Assembly (NCBI GenBank): GCA_018398805.1
Contig: JAGFBZ010002877.1
Span: 1 to 64,000 of the forward strand
Length of the DNA: 64,000 bases
DNA from: Hirundichthys speculiger
Lineage: Eukaryota; Chordata; Actinopteri; Beloniformes; Exocoetidae
Reading direction: 5' to 3'
Position 1 is the first letter of the stretch. Every line of letters begins with the position of its first letter. This document shows, in pieces, positions 23,429 through 33,800 of the stretch. A model generated the notes under the pieces. The model saw nothing but the letters and a program-made list of their open reading frames with translations. It ran no database searches and was not told the origin of the DNA. The position numbers and the translations under genes were made by a program.

Positions 23429-23786
23429 TTTTTTAACTGAATTAAATTGAACTCTTATCCAATGCAGGATGCTCAACAGTCCTGGACCTTCATTACGGGA
23501 TTTTTCTTAAATGATTCTGGTGAAAGGTCTGGACTGCAGGCGGACCAGTTCAGCACCTGGACTCTTCTCCTGTGAAGCCACGCTGTTGTGATGGATGCAG
23601 TATGTGGTTCAGCATCGCCTGAAATCTCTGTCTAATTGTCCAATTACTATTTTGTAATTGGTCTTTTGTTGCCCCTGTTTCAACTTTTTTCCCCCAACTC
23701 ATTAGTTTAGTAATGTGTTTGGTTTACTTCATTATTGGAAATGATAATAAAAATCTAATAATCTACCATGACAAGTTGCACATATA

Positions 23787-24529
23787 CAGTGATCCCTCGC
23801 CAATTCACGCTTTAAGTTCTGCAGTTTTAGTTATTTGCAGATTTTTTTCAGAAATATATAATATTTTTTTTAAAAATCAAGAAAAAATTGCGGAAACATC
23901 ACAGGATGTTGTGCGTGTTCTCTCGCAGCAAAGAAATGTTGTGAGCCAGCCTGGCCTCTTTATGAAGGTGGCCTTATGGGTAATGGTGTGGCCTTATGGG
24001 TAATGTAGTGTGTGTGTCGTGGAAACGGGGTTAGATGGAAGAGCGGTTTCTTTACTACGGTTCAGAGACCAGAGGCTGAGAAGGTAACAGAAAGACCACA
24101 GTTGAGCCTTTGTCTTGTTTTTCTGCAGTGTCTTGCTACTTTTTTGTGGTTTTTAAACATATTTTAAACACATTATTTTGGCTCCGGGGGCTCTGGCTCC
24201 AGTTCGCGGGTCCCCATTAACCGCGAAAAAAAAGGGATCACTGTAATGTGAGAGTTAATGTCACAATGTCTTATGATGTTACCGAAAGTAAGCATGTAAG
24301 GATGGAAAAAAATTGGTCCAAGTCCAGAACCCTGTGGAACACCACAGCTAACTCTGGCATGTATAGAGGACACATCATTTACATGGACAAACTGAACTCT
24401 GTCTGATAAATTATTTAGGCTCGGGGGGCTCCGGCTCCAGTTCGCAGATTTCGATTCTCTCGGAATCTGCAAACTGTATCCCCATGGATACAGTTATCCC
24501 CATTAACCGCGAAAAATAAGGGATCACTG
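23787..24529. mobile_element. Tigger-like MITE with TA duplication and a captured LINE fragment
   Basis: Begins CAGTGATCCCTCG after a TA (23,785-23,786). Two alternative right ends exist, AAGGGATCACTG at 24,243 and again at 24,529, each followed by TA. The segment 24,172-24,245 recurs at 24,413-24,531 as a direct repeat (GGCTCC...CCAGTTCGC and CCCCATTAACCGCGAAAAA), the second copy carrying about 45 extra bases. An antisense L2 fragment lies between the two. Terminal CAGTGATCCCT with TA target fits pogo/Tigger-type elements. No transposase is seen. Confidence 0.65.
24250..24410 (-). pseudogene. L2-like LINE ORF2 fragment, antisense
   Basis: Minus-strand translation gives LSDRVQFVHVNDVSSIHARV followed by SCGVPQGSGLGPIFFHPYML and TFGNIIRHCDIN, the reverse transcriptase block just before the catalytic aspartates. 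It is the same region, in a better preserved form, as the start of the LINE at 21,981. It is bounded on both sides by Tigger-like ends. Confidence 0.85.
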
Positions 24530-24545
24530 TAATGCCAATATTACT

Positions 24546-25597
24546 GCCCATATATTCATTTGTTGTGTTGTCTTTAATTTATTCATGTATTCTCGGAGCT
24601 GTACACCTATATAGGTCTGTCTTTTAATCATACGCGATGACATGAAACCCAAGATGGAATCATTTGGAGAAAAGTATTCCTTTTCCATTTTTATTTTGTT
24701 GTAGTATACATTTCCTGTTCTGACAACTAATACATTAAAAAAAAAATTTCATGAGTCTAAAGCAAACATAACACGCCCCACTGTTTCGAAGATAAGGCTC
24801 CAAAATTGCCAAACCAGGAACAGAATTATGGAAAAACGATCTGCACCAGTCGTTGCATGGCTGTGTAAACGCAGACCGGTCCAAATTATGTTTTCATTGC
24901 TTTTCCATTATTTCAGCGGAATCAGGCCTTTACCTCGACTGGCTATCACATCCAGAGAGGCAACAGGTGATATTTCAGGGGGAAAGAGAAATTCATTAGA
25001 AAGCAATTACTTTCCATTCGCGGACTGACATTATCAAGGCTCTACATGCCATAACCTCTAAAGGCAATATTCCAACAATGACGTTATATCTTCCCCCACA
25101 TACCCTTTTTTGCTTATCTGTCTTTTATTTGTTCAATCATTGGTGCCCCGCGTGCCCAAATAGCAGCCGTGATGAGACACTGTGGCCCAGTGGCTCGTGT
25201 CTGATAAGCTAAGGCTGGCCAGCATCCTTATTTCCTTATTTTCCATCCTTCTATGTCCCAGCGATTATCTGGGTCGGTGCTGTGGTGGCGGTAAACTCGG
25301 CACAGATGACAAGGCGCCCGTCTGTCCTGCAGCCTCAACAAGGGTAGATGGCGAATGGACATGTGTTTATATTTCTTGTTTAAAAAAAAAAAAAAGTTTG
25401 CCTTCTCAAACTTTGAATCCCATAAAACGTAATTCTTAAATGGTTTTAGGACTCGTTATTTTCCCATCACCTATAACCCTGAGTAGGAAGAAATGGATAT
25501 ATTAGTAATGGTTCGATGGATGGAGATTTTTCTGCAATTTGACCAGTTTCATTACTCGGTCGTTGAAGACATTTCACCTCTAATTTTCTATGGTATA
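24546..25597. other. no recognised gene or transposon
   Basis: About 1 kb without recognisable protein similarity, terminal repeats or tandem repeats beyond short homopolymers (A-run at about 25,382-25,395). Confidence 0.5.
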
Positions 25598-26774
25598 TAA
25601 GGGTGTCCTGATTCCGATCCCCTGATCGGATCGAGCTTTGAGCTTAAAATTTTAAGATGGATCGGATCGGCCGATCAACCTTATTTTAACACACAGATCT
25701 TTTTTTCATTATTTTTTTTCTCAAAAAGTGATCCTGATTAACACAAATTAATAAAGTAATCATATTGCACAAACAAGAATATTTTTTAAAACTATATACA
25801 TTTAATAATTTGTACTGAAATGAAGTTTCTCAGCAGGACTTTCTTGTATCCACCTTAAAAGTTTTAAGACCGGTGGCGTCAGGCTAAACTTTAGCAAAAA
25901 TGTCAGCAGTGTGGCAGCGCCATAAAATTACAAAGACCGACGCTTCAACTGCGACTTGCAACGTGTGGAAGGCTGAGATATCATGAGGGGGAAGTAAGAA
26001 GAGTTTACAACACCACCAATTTAATCAGACACTTAAAAAAATCACCATCCTACCGAGCACGTAGCCTTCTGTCAGGCGTCAGCACCAGCTTTGGCAGCAA
26101 ACGCTCTGTGAAACTTTTAAAAGAAAGGACAAACTCCTGAAAGACTCGGAGAAATACAGAAAAATCACCGAGCTAATCGCAGAATGTATTACTGAGGACG
26201 ACCAGCACATTTACAAGGCATTTAACTGGCTCATTAATTACCTCGAGCCTCGTTCCCGTCATTACATGAACGACAAAGGACACAAAGGTGCGCGAACATG
26301 TGCAGCGGGTCTTGAAAGAAGTTAAGTTAATATTTTATGTTATTGTTATTCTGATGTGATTTCATTGATTGCAAAGACTTCTGCTAGTGTTTTCATTGCC
26401 TTAAACTGCTAGCTAAGTTCACCTGCTGCTATTTAAATGAAGTGCTTTGTTCTTTAGTACTGAGACTGTTGAACAGTCACTGTTCTGTAACTAAATGTGT
26501 TTTATAATAATTCTTCCAAACAAAAAAGAAAGAAAGAAGAGTGTTTAAATAAGTTATTGTTTATTTTATGAGATAATAAAAGCTATTAATCTCAGCTTGG
26601 ATGCAGGCCTATTTATTAATGTACACAGGAAATAAAATGCATAGGAAATTAAACTCTGTTTGCCCACTCAAAAAAAGTGAAATCGGATCGGAAAAAATCG
26701 GAAATCGGCCGATCATCAAAATTAAAAGATCGGAATCGGATCGGGACCCAAAAAACATGATCGGGACATCCCTA
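25598..26774 (+). mobile_element. hAT element with BED zinc-finger transposase remnant
   Basis: Ends are rich in GATCGGATCGG words. The left end reads AGGGTGTCCTGATTCCGATC and the right end is GATCGGGACATCCCTA, so the termini are inverted copies of a TAGGGATGTCCCGATC-type repeat. No clean 8-bp duplication is visible. Between them is a decayed transposase amino part: VWQRHKITKTDASTATCNVW at about 25,908-25,967, then NLIRHLKK one frame over. This is a BED zinc finger in which the second cysteine is now W. It continues to a KYRKITELIAEC-like stretch ending near 26,290. A stop follows KAEIS. The catalytic part is absent, so this is an internally deleted derivative of a ZBED-type hAT. Confidence 0.75.
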
Positions 26775-26965
26775 GTTCTATCTAGCTGGCAGGGACTTTC
26801 AGGCTCAGAAGCGCGGGGCTACATTCGGCGTGTGCAGTTCCTCGCTTGACCACTAGGGGGCGACCCAATGAGTGAGTCGACCACCGCTGACCAGACTGTA
26901 AATAAACGTGTTTACAGCCTGGTAGAAAAATGGTTTTGAACTCCATCGCAGAGGTTGCACTAGAT

Positions 26966-27779
26966 TTTTTTTTTTTTTTTTTTAATTGTCAGTCATTTTG
27001 ACGGACAGGTGAAAATAAAATCCGTCATAATCTTTTTTTTATCTGTCATTTTAATTTTCCTTTTTTTAATTATAACCAGTGGTACTTCATTTTCATTCAT
27101 TAATTTTTAATGCAAATTCAATTAAAACAAACTCAATGATGCACTCGTAAAGGTATAAGAGGTAAAGACTCATCATTTCCCTCAGTTATATCAGTGGCCT
27201 CTAAAAACACCATCTGTGGCCAGAGGCATAAATGAACAACGCAGTTTTGCAAAATGAAATACTTGCAATTAAAATATGAACAATCTTAGCAAGAAATCAG
27301 CTGAATTTAACTCAGTTCACCTGCTGCATCCTGAGCTCAGTCTCATTCACACCTTCCTTTTGTTCATGGAGTGAAACAAGGTGTCCGCTCGTGGTTAATC
27401 GAATGCGTCAAGTCAGGTTGCTGCAGAGGCGATTGTCATTAAATTTGTAACTTTGCCTCGGACAGACGGCTTCTCATGGCTGTTTTAATATTGTTCTGAA
27501 GGCTGAATCTGCGCTCTGCTGCCACACTGGAGACTGGAATAACAAGTGGCAGCTCAGCCAAGGTTGTGAAGTCAGGAAACATTTCTCCCAGGGAAGTGCT
27601 CAGAAGTCGTTGGGACTGTCTGAACGAGGAGCTTCCTGATCCTGCAAGCGCTCGTTTCGCCGGGAGGACATCCCGCTCCGTGAGCTCTGCAGCCCCTCAA
27701 AGTGACAGATGGCCTTCAGAATTGTCCGTCAAATCTCAAGAAAAATCCGTCAGTGGCGGAGAATTCTCGGTTAATCTGT
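26966..27779. mobile_element. candidate DNA element flanked by an 8-bp direct repeat
   Basis: CACTAGAT occurs at 26,958-26,965 and again at 27,780-27,787, as expected for an 8-bp target duplication around an 814-bp insert. Inside, TCCGTCA/TGACGGA words cluster at both ends in inverted relation (about 26,998-27,030 and 27,725-27,760). The left end is a long T-run, which hides any terminal repeat. Moderate to weak support. Confidence 0.45.
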
Positions 27780-27976
27780 CACTAGATTTGACATCCATAC
27801 CAACTCTATGAGCGAGTGATTTTTACGCTCCTCTTGAGGTAAAATAATTTAAAGCCACAAATCTATGCCATATTAAGGTTTTATATCTGTTTGTTTTTTG
27901 GGAGTGACAGTTGCACTGCAGTCTGTGACGTTTACGGGCTATCTGCTCTTTACTTTACAGGGGTCAGGGTTACCGT

Positions 27977-27996
27977 TAACCCCTAACCCTAACCCT
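27977..27996. repeat. short telomere-like CCCTAA motif
   Basis: AACCCCTAACCCTAACCCT, about three imperfect units of the vertebrate telomere hexamer, lies between two copies of TTTACAGGG (about 27,952 and 27,998). It is too short to be a true interstitial telomeric block and may be filler inserted at a break. Confidence 0.6.
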
Positions 27997-28005
27997 CTTT
28001 ACAGG

Positions 28006-28735
28006 GTACTCAAAGCGAAATTGCGGACGGCTTGGGAACGATGGATGACAGATGGCGAGCACAGTTTTACCAAGACTGGGAGGCAGCGCCGGGCGAGTTA
28101 CGCAACAATTTGTGAGTGGATTGCAGATGCCTTGGCTAATGCAGTTCTTATCAAATAGTGGGGCGCGACCCCTTAGGGGGGCGCGGTGCGATGCCAGGGG
28201 GGGCGTGTGTGACCCCGGGGAACAAGCCTTTTTTTTTTTTTGCCATACTGGAATAAAGTTTAATTGCACATGTACTCCAGTAGGGGGCAGTGGCGCTCTC
28301 ATTATCACAGTGTGCGCAGTATTAGCAGTGTTGCGTTTTTTTTTTTGCACGGACATGCGCACACACAGCACAGAGCATCAGAAAGTTAAGACGAGGAAAT
28401 ATGACGATGCTGATGTAGCGCTTGGCTTCAATGTGACTACGGTGTGATTGATGCACTTATGTTACATATTTCTTTCTTTTTTGTTTCTCTTAATGTTAAT
28501 AAGGGTGCACTGTTATGCAGAGGTGTACTTATTACAATTTTATAGACAAATTATACTATTTATAGTCAGGGGGGGGCGTGAAATGTTTTCTTCTTCCAAA
28601 GGGGGGGGGGGCGCAGAGAAAATACTTGAGAAGCACTGGGCTAACGTGTCTGCTTCCACTGTTGTTCGAGCTTTCGCCAAAGCTGGAATCATTAACGAGA
28701 AGCTGCTCAACAAAGAGACTGACTCTGAGAGTGAC
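28006..28735 (+). pseudogene. pogo/Tigger-like transposase C-terminal remnant, split by a hAT insertion
   Basis: Two coding pieces in register: 28,006-28,141 reads LKAKLRTAWERWMTDGEHSF and then TKTGRQRRASYATICEWIAD; 28,639-28,735 reads WANVSASTVVRAFAKAGIIN and then EKLLNKETDSESDESM. Together they resemble the end of a DDE transposase of the pogo/Tigger (jerky-like) group, where a K/R-rich stretch, CEW(I/V) and the VVRAF(A/K)KAGI motif close the protein. The split falls at the codons for AN, inside the target duplication of the inserted element. The upstream catalytic domain is not recognisable. Confidence 0.75.
28142..28638. mobile_element. 497-bp hAT-like non-autonomous element with 8-bp target duplication
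   Basis: Left terminus CAGTTCTTATCAAATA; right terminus, read inward on the minus strand, CAGTGCTTCTCAAGTA (13 of 16 identical). Flanks are GGCTAATG (28,134-28,141) and GGCTAACG (28,639-28,646), an 8-bp duplication with one mismatch. G-runs border both ends. It contains no coding frame of note. It sits inside the transposase remnant above. Confidence 0.82.
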
Positions 28736-28741
28736 GAGAGC

Positions 28742-28980
28742 ATGGGCGTAACCACACATTCTTTGGGGGGGTCGTGTCCCCCCCAATACTGGGAAAATAC
28801 CAATCTGTCCCCCGCAATATTATGTGTAAATATGTTAAATATTTCCTCCTTTTATGAAACCTGGCTCAACAGTCCGTCTCTTGTTATTTCTGAATATTTT
28901 CCGATCAATTTATTTCCGTTTATAAGGAACACTAAAGTGTGTGACCACCCCCTCCCAGTTGTACACTTGGTTGCGCCCAT
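28742..28980. mobile_element. 239-bp MITE with terminal inverted repeats
   Basis: Begins ATGGGCGTAACCA and ends with the near complement TGGTTGCGCCCAT (one transition). A G-run and a C-run lie just inside the left end (about 28,764-28,782). No target duplication could be identified. Superfamily unknown to me. Confidence 0.6.
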
Positions 28981-30479
28981 TTAACGCCTCTCGGTTTGAA
29001 GCGCCGGCTCCGACAGAGGAAACAATAGAGAGCGTTGAATGTGAAAGAAAAGATGGAGCAATGTCTTTACCCAAAAAGCAGAAAAAATAGGACATAAAAG
29101 TTTTTTCAGACAGTAAGCAACTAGATAGCTAAAGAGGAGTGATGTTGTCATACTGAGTGTGTTAATTTTTTAATTAATTTGAAATATTTAACTTGTTAAA
29201 AAGGGCTCAGTTTGTTACTTGAGCTAGCTAGCTTGAAGTGAAGAGACTGTATCATATGATATGATGTGTCTTCCGTGTGTTTTGCTGTTTTCTCTCTCCG
29301 TGTGTATGTGTGTGTGTAACGCTAGTAATAGAAGCAGAATATTCAACGTATAAAATTAAAATGATCCTCAGGGTCAGTTATTGTTCTTCTGGTACAATAA
29401 TAATATCTGGTCATAATGCAGGCAGCACAGAGAGACAGGGAGAGGGATGCTGTAAGGACAGGCCACACAGGGACAGTCTCTGAAAACATGGATGATCAGG
29501 TGAGACACTGGAATACAAGACTCAACAGCTTGATGACATTTGTTTTAACCTAAGCCTGCGTGTCAGCAGTAAATAAAACTAGTAAGAAAAGCAGAATATT
29601 CTAAATAAAATTTTCCTCAGGGTCAGTTATTCTTCTGGTACAATAATAATATATTTTTTTAAGCCGACTTACTGGCATGTTTCACCATGACTGCGCCCTA
29701 TAATCCGGTGCGGCTTATGGTCGTGAAAATACGGTGAAATACGTGAAAATACTTGAAAATACTTCACACTTGACCTAAAAAACCCACATTTCAATTCTAA
29801 AATTTTTATCACCCCCTACAGGTGCCTGGGGAAAGTAGTTTTTACAACTGTCACCATTCTACCTGTGAATGTTTTTACAAGCCATTAAAGGAAAACTTAG
29901 GGAAAAAAAAGACCAGGTAAAATAATGACTTTTACACAAATGTTAATGTATAATTTTGGGATGGCGTGACAAGCGCGTTAACGTGAAAAGATATGTTTTT
30001 TCTGCAGTGGCAGGCAGTCATGGTTGGATTTCTGCAACATTCTTACCGACAAGGTACACTTTTCCAGCCTTTAGAATATTCTGGAAAGTTGTAAACAAAC
30101 ATGCACTTACAAGCATTTCTGTGTAGCTTGTTTTTTAGCTGTTTTTTTTTTTTTTTACACAGCCCACATTGATATATATCTAATAAAAACCTTAGTAGCT
30201 GGTTACAGCAGCTAATAACTGAATTAACTAATGTTATTGTTTAATGATTTTTTTTTCTTTTTTTTCTGTATGTTTGAGGGCCAGTTCCCACAGTTGCATA
30301 TTAACCTGCAGTTCCATCCTCTGACCATCCCAGCGTTGACCTCCACCTGTCTACATAGAAGTCTCTGGGATATTTGAATTTAATATATTATATAATATAA
30401 TTTAATAATAATAATTAAATTTCCCTTTATGGGGATAAATAAAGTATTTTTCATTTTTCATATCAACTAACATGCTGAC
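28981..30479. other. transposon fragments, no gene
   Basis: Mostly unrecognised. GCGCCCTATAATCCGGTGCG at 29,692-29,711 is a word I associate with a common vertebrate DNA-transposon end. CAGGGTCAGTTATT with CTTCTGGTACAATAATAATAT occurs twice (about 29,370-29,405 and 29,618-29,650), a local duplication of roughly 250-bp spacing. A TTTATGGGGATAAATAAAGTA word at 30,425-30,446 resembles a LINE or SINE tail. Confidence 0.45.
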
Positions 30480-30912
30480 CACCTCAGTGTTGCTGCCCAC
30501 ATCTGTTTATATAAGTCATCTCTGTCGTTCATGTACTAACAAGTAACCAGTCAGAATATAAGTATATGGAATTATTAGTTCTCCAGTTAATGGATAATTA
30601 TTATTGATACATTTTGTCTAATATAGTATTGCCAGGATGTATGTCCTCTCCTCTGTCCACCTTATGATCCAGGTCCTGCTTGAGGTTTCTTCCTCTTAAA
30701 GTGGAATTTTTCCTTGCCACTATTTGGCTAAAATATTTTTTTTTCTGCTGCTATGGGAGGTTTTTTTACTTGCCATTTTCTATCATTCAGATTTAATATT
30801 ATTATTTTAGTTAATGATATTTGGTCAGGGGGGTCATGTTCTGGGTCTCTGTAAAGCACCTAGAGACAACTTGCATTGTAATAGACGCTATACAAATAGA
30901 ATTGAATTGATA
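30480..30912 (+). mobile_element. L2-like LINE 3'UTR and tail
   Basis: Contains the conserved teleost LINE 3' block with CCTGCTTGAGGTTTCTTCCT, TTTTTCCTTGCCACTATTTG and GCACCTAGAGACAACTTG, and finishes with AATAGAATTGAATTGA. The ORF2 part is absent. Related tails occur at 32,447 (antisense) and 44,390. Confidence 0.7.
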
Positions 30913-32446
30913 TTAAGTTGAATGAGTGAAATGAACTGATTGATGTGCAGTTTTTAAACAACACACGTTTATATCTTTTAGTTTAGGAGTAAAATATCAA
31001 GCGTTTACAAGTCCAAGTCAAGTTGCAGACCTTGTTACATTTTGTCAAGTCTAAAGCCATCCAAATTAACAACTCGAGTTTGACTCGAGTGCAAGTCATG
31101 TGACTTCTTTCTACCAAGGGTTTTGTGGAGACACATCTCTAAATCTGTTCATCGGAAATGCAGGTATGATGTCATAGGAGGTTTGTCCAGTTACCTTTTA
31201 TACAGCCTTTGCTGATTAACACTTATTGAGACATTTGTCCTTGTGAGTTGCTGAAGCTTGTGCATCACTGACCAGACCGTCCCTCAGTTGTGTCATCGAG
31301 GGTCCTTATTTACCAGCATCTGGTATGTTTTCATCACATAAATGACTTTGAAGCTGCCTGGAAAGGAGATTCAAGACTGAAGTGTAATCAAGTGTTGAAC
31401 AGGTGAAACTCCACAGTTTAATTTCGGCTTCTCTCATTTAGCAAAGACCGTATTTTCATTACACTGCTGGCGTAAAACTCCGTCAATAATCCTATTTAGG
31501 GTCACGGATGTTTGCTGGAGCCTGTCCCAGCTGTGTTCAGGTGTACACCCTGGACATGTCTGAAATATTCCACAGCAGTTCAAACTGCCGGTAAAACAAC
31601 CTCATGTGAGCGTAGAAACATTTGTTCAACGTACGAGAGTCACTGCGAAACTGACGCGTAGCCATTCTGCTTTTCTCTTTTTTTTTTTTTTCTATTACAG
31701 ATTCCAAGATGTGCAATTTCATGGGTAATGGAAACACACCTACACCTCCTTTCACTCCTGAATGCAGACCTTTGTGTTCCTCAAAAGCATGCGCCTTACT
31801 TCATCACCCGCAGGACAGAATCAGGACTCTCGATACCGCACAAAATAAAAAGAGGTTTTTCACAATTAAGGAATCCGCCGTGGCATTTTGGTGTCACTCT
31901 GATCGGCAGAAGTGCCAAGGTCAGGAAGAGAAAGCTTTGGAGGAATGTGAATCGAAGCTCGTGGCCGGATGTGCAAACCGTTAGCAGAGTAAAGAATGAA
32001 AAAAGGATATGAGAGTCTTGACCTGAGGCTCTGCTGTGTTGTGCCATGAATTTGTGGAGTTATAGAGACACCTGTGTACCCCTGGATGCCCTGGCCACAA
32101 ATAAAACACCGCTCACTTCCTGCTTTGTCCTTTGGGTGAACCTTTTCTATTTTTCTCTGGGTTTTGTTGGGTACATTGTTGAGGGTTTGAGTGTTTCTGC
32201 TGCTGCTCTCAGTATCTGGCAAATTCAACCTCACACAATCGGCATATAACTCTTTTCACTCTGATTATTTAACAAAAATGAAGCCTAATACTAATAATTA
32301 TGATAATGAATTGTGTGGAAAATACTAAGAACCCCATTTCTGCCTCCAAGAGATTTAAGAGGGCAAGTTGGAGCCAGTTGCTGCTAATAATAAGCTCTTG
32401 ATGATTCTCATTCCACTGCCAAGTGGGAAAGACACAAGCAGAAGAT
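30913..32446. other. no recognised gene; one short LINE/SINE 3' fragment
   Basis: Positions 31,500-31,560 hold GGTCACGGATGTTTGCTGGA and a GTACACCCTGGACATGTC block, the antisense form of the repeat whose sense copy is at 37,528-37,672. Overlapping open frames at 31,700-32,010 show no similarity I recognise. Confidence 0.45.
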
Positions 32447-32504
32447 TCAATTCAATTTTATTTGTATAGCATCAGTTACAATGTCAATTGTCTCTAGGCT
32501 CTTT

Positions 32505-33128
32505 TTGATATTTTACAGTAATTAAAAACAATTTTTTTTAAAGATAGCGGATTTAAAACATTTTTTTAAAAATTTAATAACCTCTCACGGCCCACCTGCA
32601 GTACCACGACGGCCCACCAGGGGGCCGCGGCCCACACTTTGGGAATCACTGAATTAGAGGAAAGAGCTCCCCATTAATGTGACGACTTTCATTTAGTGGT
32701 CTCCACATGGCACCGCTGTTTGAACCGCTGTTTTTGCAGATATTACAGCCTCCTCAACACTTGTCTGTTGTTATTCGTAGTTTGACTCACCACTGCCCCC
32801 TGGTGGATGTGTTGCTGAAGAAGAAGAAAAGAAGTTTCAGTTTGCTATGGCTCCTATTAGTGCTGGGCGACATGGAAAAAATCATATATCACGATATGGA
32901 CTATTTTATATCACGATAACAATATATATCACGATATACCATAATAAAGTATGTTTTCAGTTATTCTCTGAAAAGTTTGACAAAAATTGAATTGCTTACT
33001 TTTCAACTTTATTTTGAAAGGACATTTAGCTGAACTGTCACAAACATACATTTTAGTGCAGCAAAAACAGGTAGGTACAGAGGTACAGTAGCTTTCACAT
33101 TTTTTTTTAAGTGCACAACAGTTTCTGA
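32505..33128 (+). repeat. duplicated 620-bp segment, copy 1 (carries two partial hAT elements)
   Basis: Matches 36,371-36,990 nearly base for base, in the same orientation. It holds the right part of one hAT element (to 32,650, ending GGGAATCACTG), about 207 bp of linker, and the left part of a second hAT element (from 32,858, TAGTGCTGGGCGAC). The other copy contains both elements complete with target duplications, so this one is derived and was placed inside the L2 element. Its ends do not fall at transposon ends. Confidence 0.85.
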
Positions 33129-33613
33129 GAGGAGAGCACACAAATGACTGAATGTAATGACTACACAAACAGATGCAGGTAGCAACACTGAGGTGAGATG
33201 GTCAGAGGACTAGATCACCGGTCACCATGGCAACCGACACCCTGAACACATCTACACACACAGGTGGAGAGAACTGCAAGTCCAACTCACGAAACTCTGG
33301 CCTGCAAACATACAGAAAGAAAAGAGAAAAAAAGGAGGAAAACAGCACAACAAACTACAGGAAAGTAAATGGAGGACAGTTACAGTAACAAGGTGCTGCT
33401 AATTAATTATGGATTGAGCTGGAGGAGGAAGAAGGGAGGAGGAAAAGGTAGAAGAGCAGTGGAGACACTCAGCAAGATCATGTTGGTGTCCCCCTGCAGC
33501 GTAGGCCTATAGCAGCATAGCTATGACGAAGCTGTGATTAAGACGAGCTACTCTAGTCTGAGCTCCTACAACTATGGCTTATAACTATTAGCCCCTACAC
33601 ACTATAGTTTAGA

Positions 33614-33757
33614 CTAACTGTAGGCTTTACTGAACAGAAATGTTTTCAATTTAGTTTTAAAGATGGAGGTGGTGTCAGCCTCCTGAACCCAAACTGGTAG
33701 CTGGTTCCATAAAAAAGGTGCCTGGTAGCAGAAGGCCCAAAGACGTAGAGAAGCATT
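33614..33757 (-). pseudogene. L2-like LINE ORF2 C-terminus
   Basis: Minus-strand frame SLRLWAFCYQAPFLWNQLPV followed by WVQEADTTSIFKTKLKTFLF and SKAYS with a stop at 33,614-33,616. It aligns with the C-terminal block of the LINE at 22,800-22,935 (FQAPFLWNQLLVWIR and FKSKLKTFLF). Upstream ORF2 is missing. Confidence 0.88.
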
Positions 33758-33800
33758 CGTTGCTGCGCGTCAATCTGGCTTGTAAAGCCATTTTCAAACA

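Larger units (their letters stand above)
21981..23452 (+). mobile_element. 5'-truncated L2-like LINE with target duplication, carrying a nested insertion
   Basis: LINE insertion between two copies of TCTTATCC (21,973-21,980 and 23,453-23,460). It begins inside the reverse transcriptase, continues through the ORF2 stop at 22,933-22,935, and ends with the GAATTAAATTGAA type of tail seen at other L2-like 3' ends in this window. A Helentron-like element (23,020-23,428) lies in its 3'UTR. The 5' truncation is normal for this clade. It cannot move: the catalytic block is deleted and frames are shifted. Confidence 0.8.
21355..23635 (+). mobile_element. old fish DNA-transposon-like repeat, interrupted twice
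   Basis: The pieces 21,355-21,475, 21,804-21,980 and 23,461-23,635 form one repeat once two insertions are removed. They run from ATTTGCAAATCTCATACACC through AACATATCAGATGTTGAAAC, then TGATGGCAGCGACACATCTC and AACTTTTGGGAAGTGAGGAG, and resume with GCTCAACAGTCCTGGACCTT and GAAAGGTCTGGACTGCAGGC. I recall this as a common dispersed DNA-transposon repeat of teleosts, but its superfamily is uncertain to me (Kolobok-like is one possibility). No transposase frame survives. The two insertions carry 8-bp duplications taken from this element, which makes it the oldest layer of the nest. Confidence 0.6.
32447..33800 (-). mobile_element. L2-like LINE 3' end, antisense, interrupted
   Basis: On the minus strand this reads ORF2 C-terminus (33,757 to 33,614), 3'UTR (to about 33,130), an interruption (32,505-33,128), then the tail TTGAATTGAATC at 32,447-32,458. 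The 3'UTR block with the TTGCCATGGTGACCGGTGAT word also occurs in the sense copy at 44,240. The interruption is the duplicated segment described separately. Confidence 0.75.

Noticed and set aside
25598..26774. 8-bp target duplication for the BED-hAT element
   Set aside because: The bases next to the two termini do not match; a shared TTCTAT word nearby is not at the correct distance.
27977..27996. True interstitial telomere or chromosome end
   Set aside because: Only about three imperfect hexamers, flanked by ordinary transposon DNA on both sides.
28448..28984. 178-codon open frame as a gene
   Set aside because: It runs through a hAT element, a transposase remnant and a MITE in turn; the only meaningful part is the pogo-like transposase tail.
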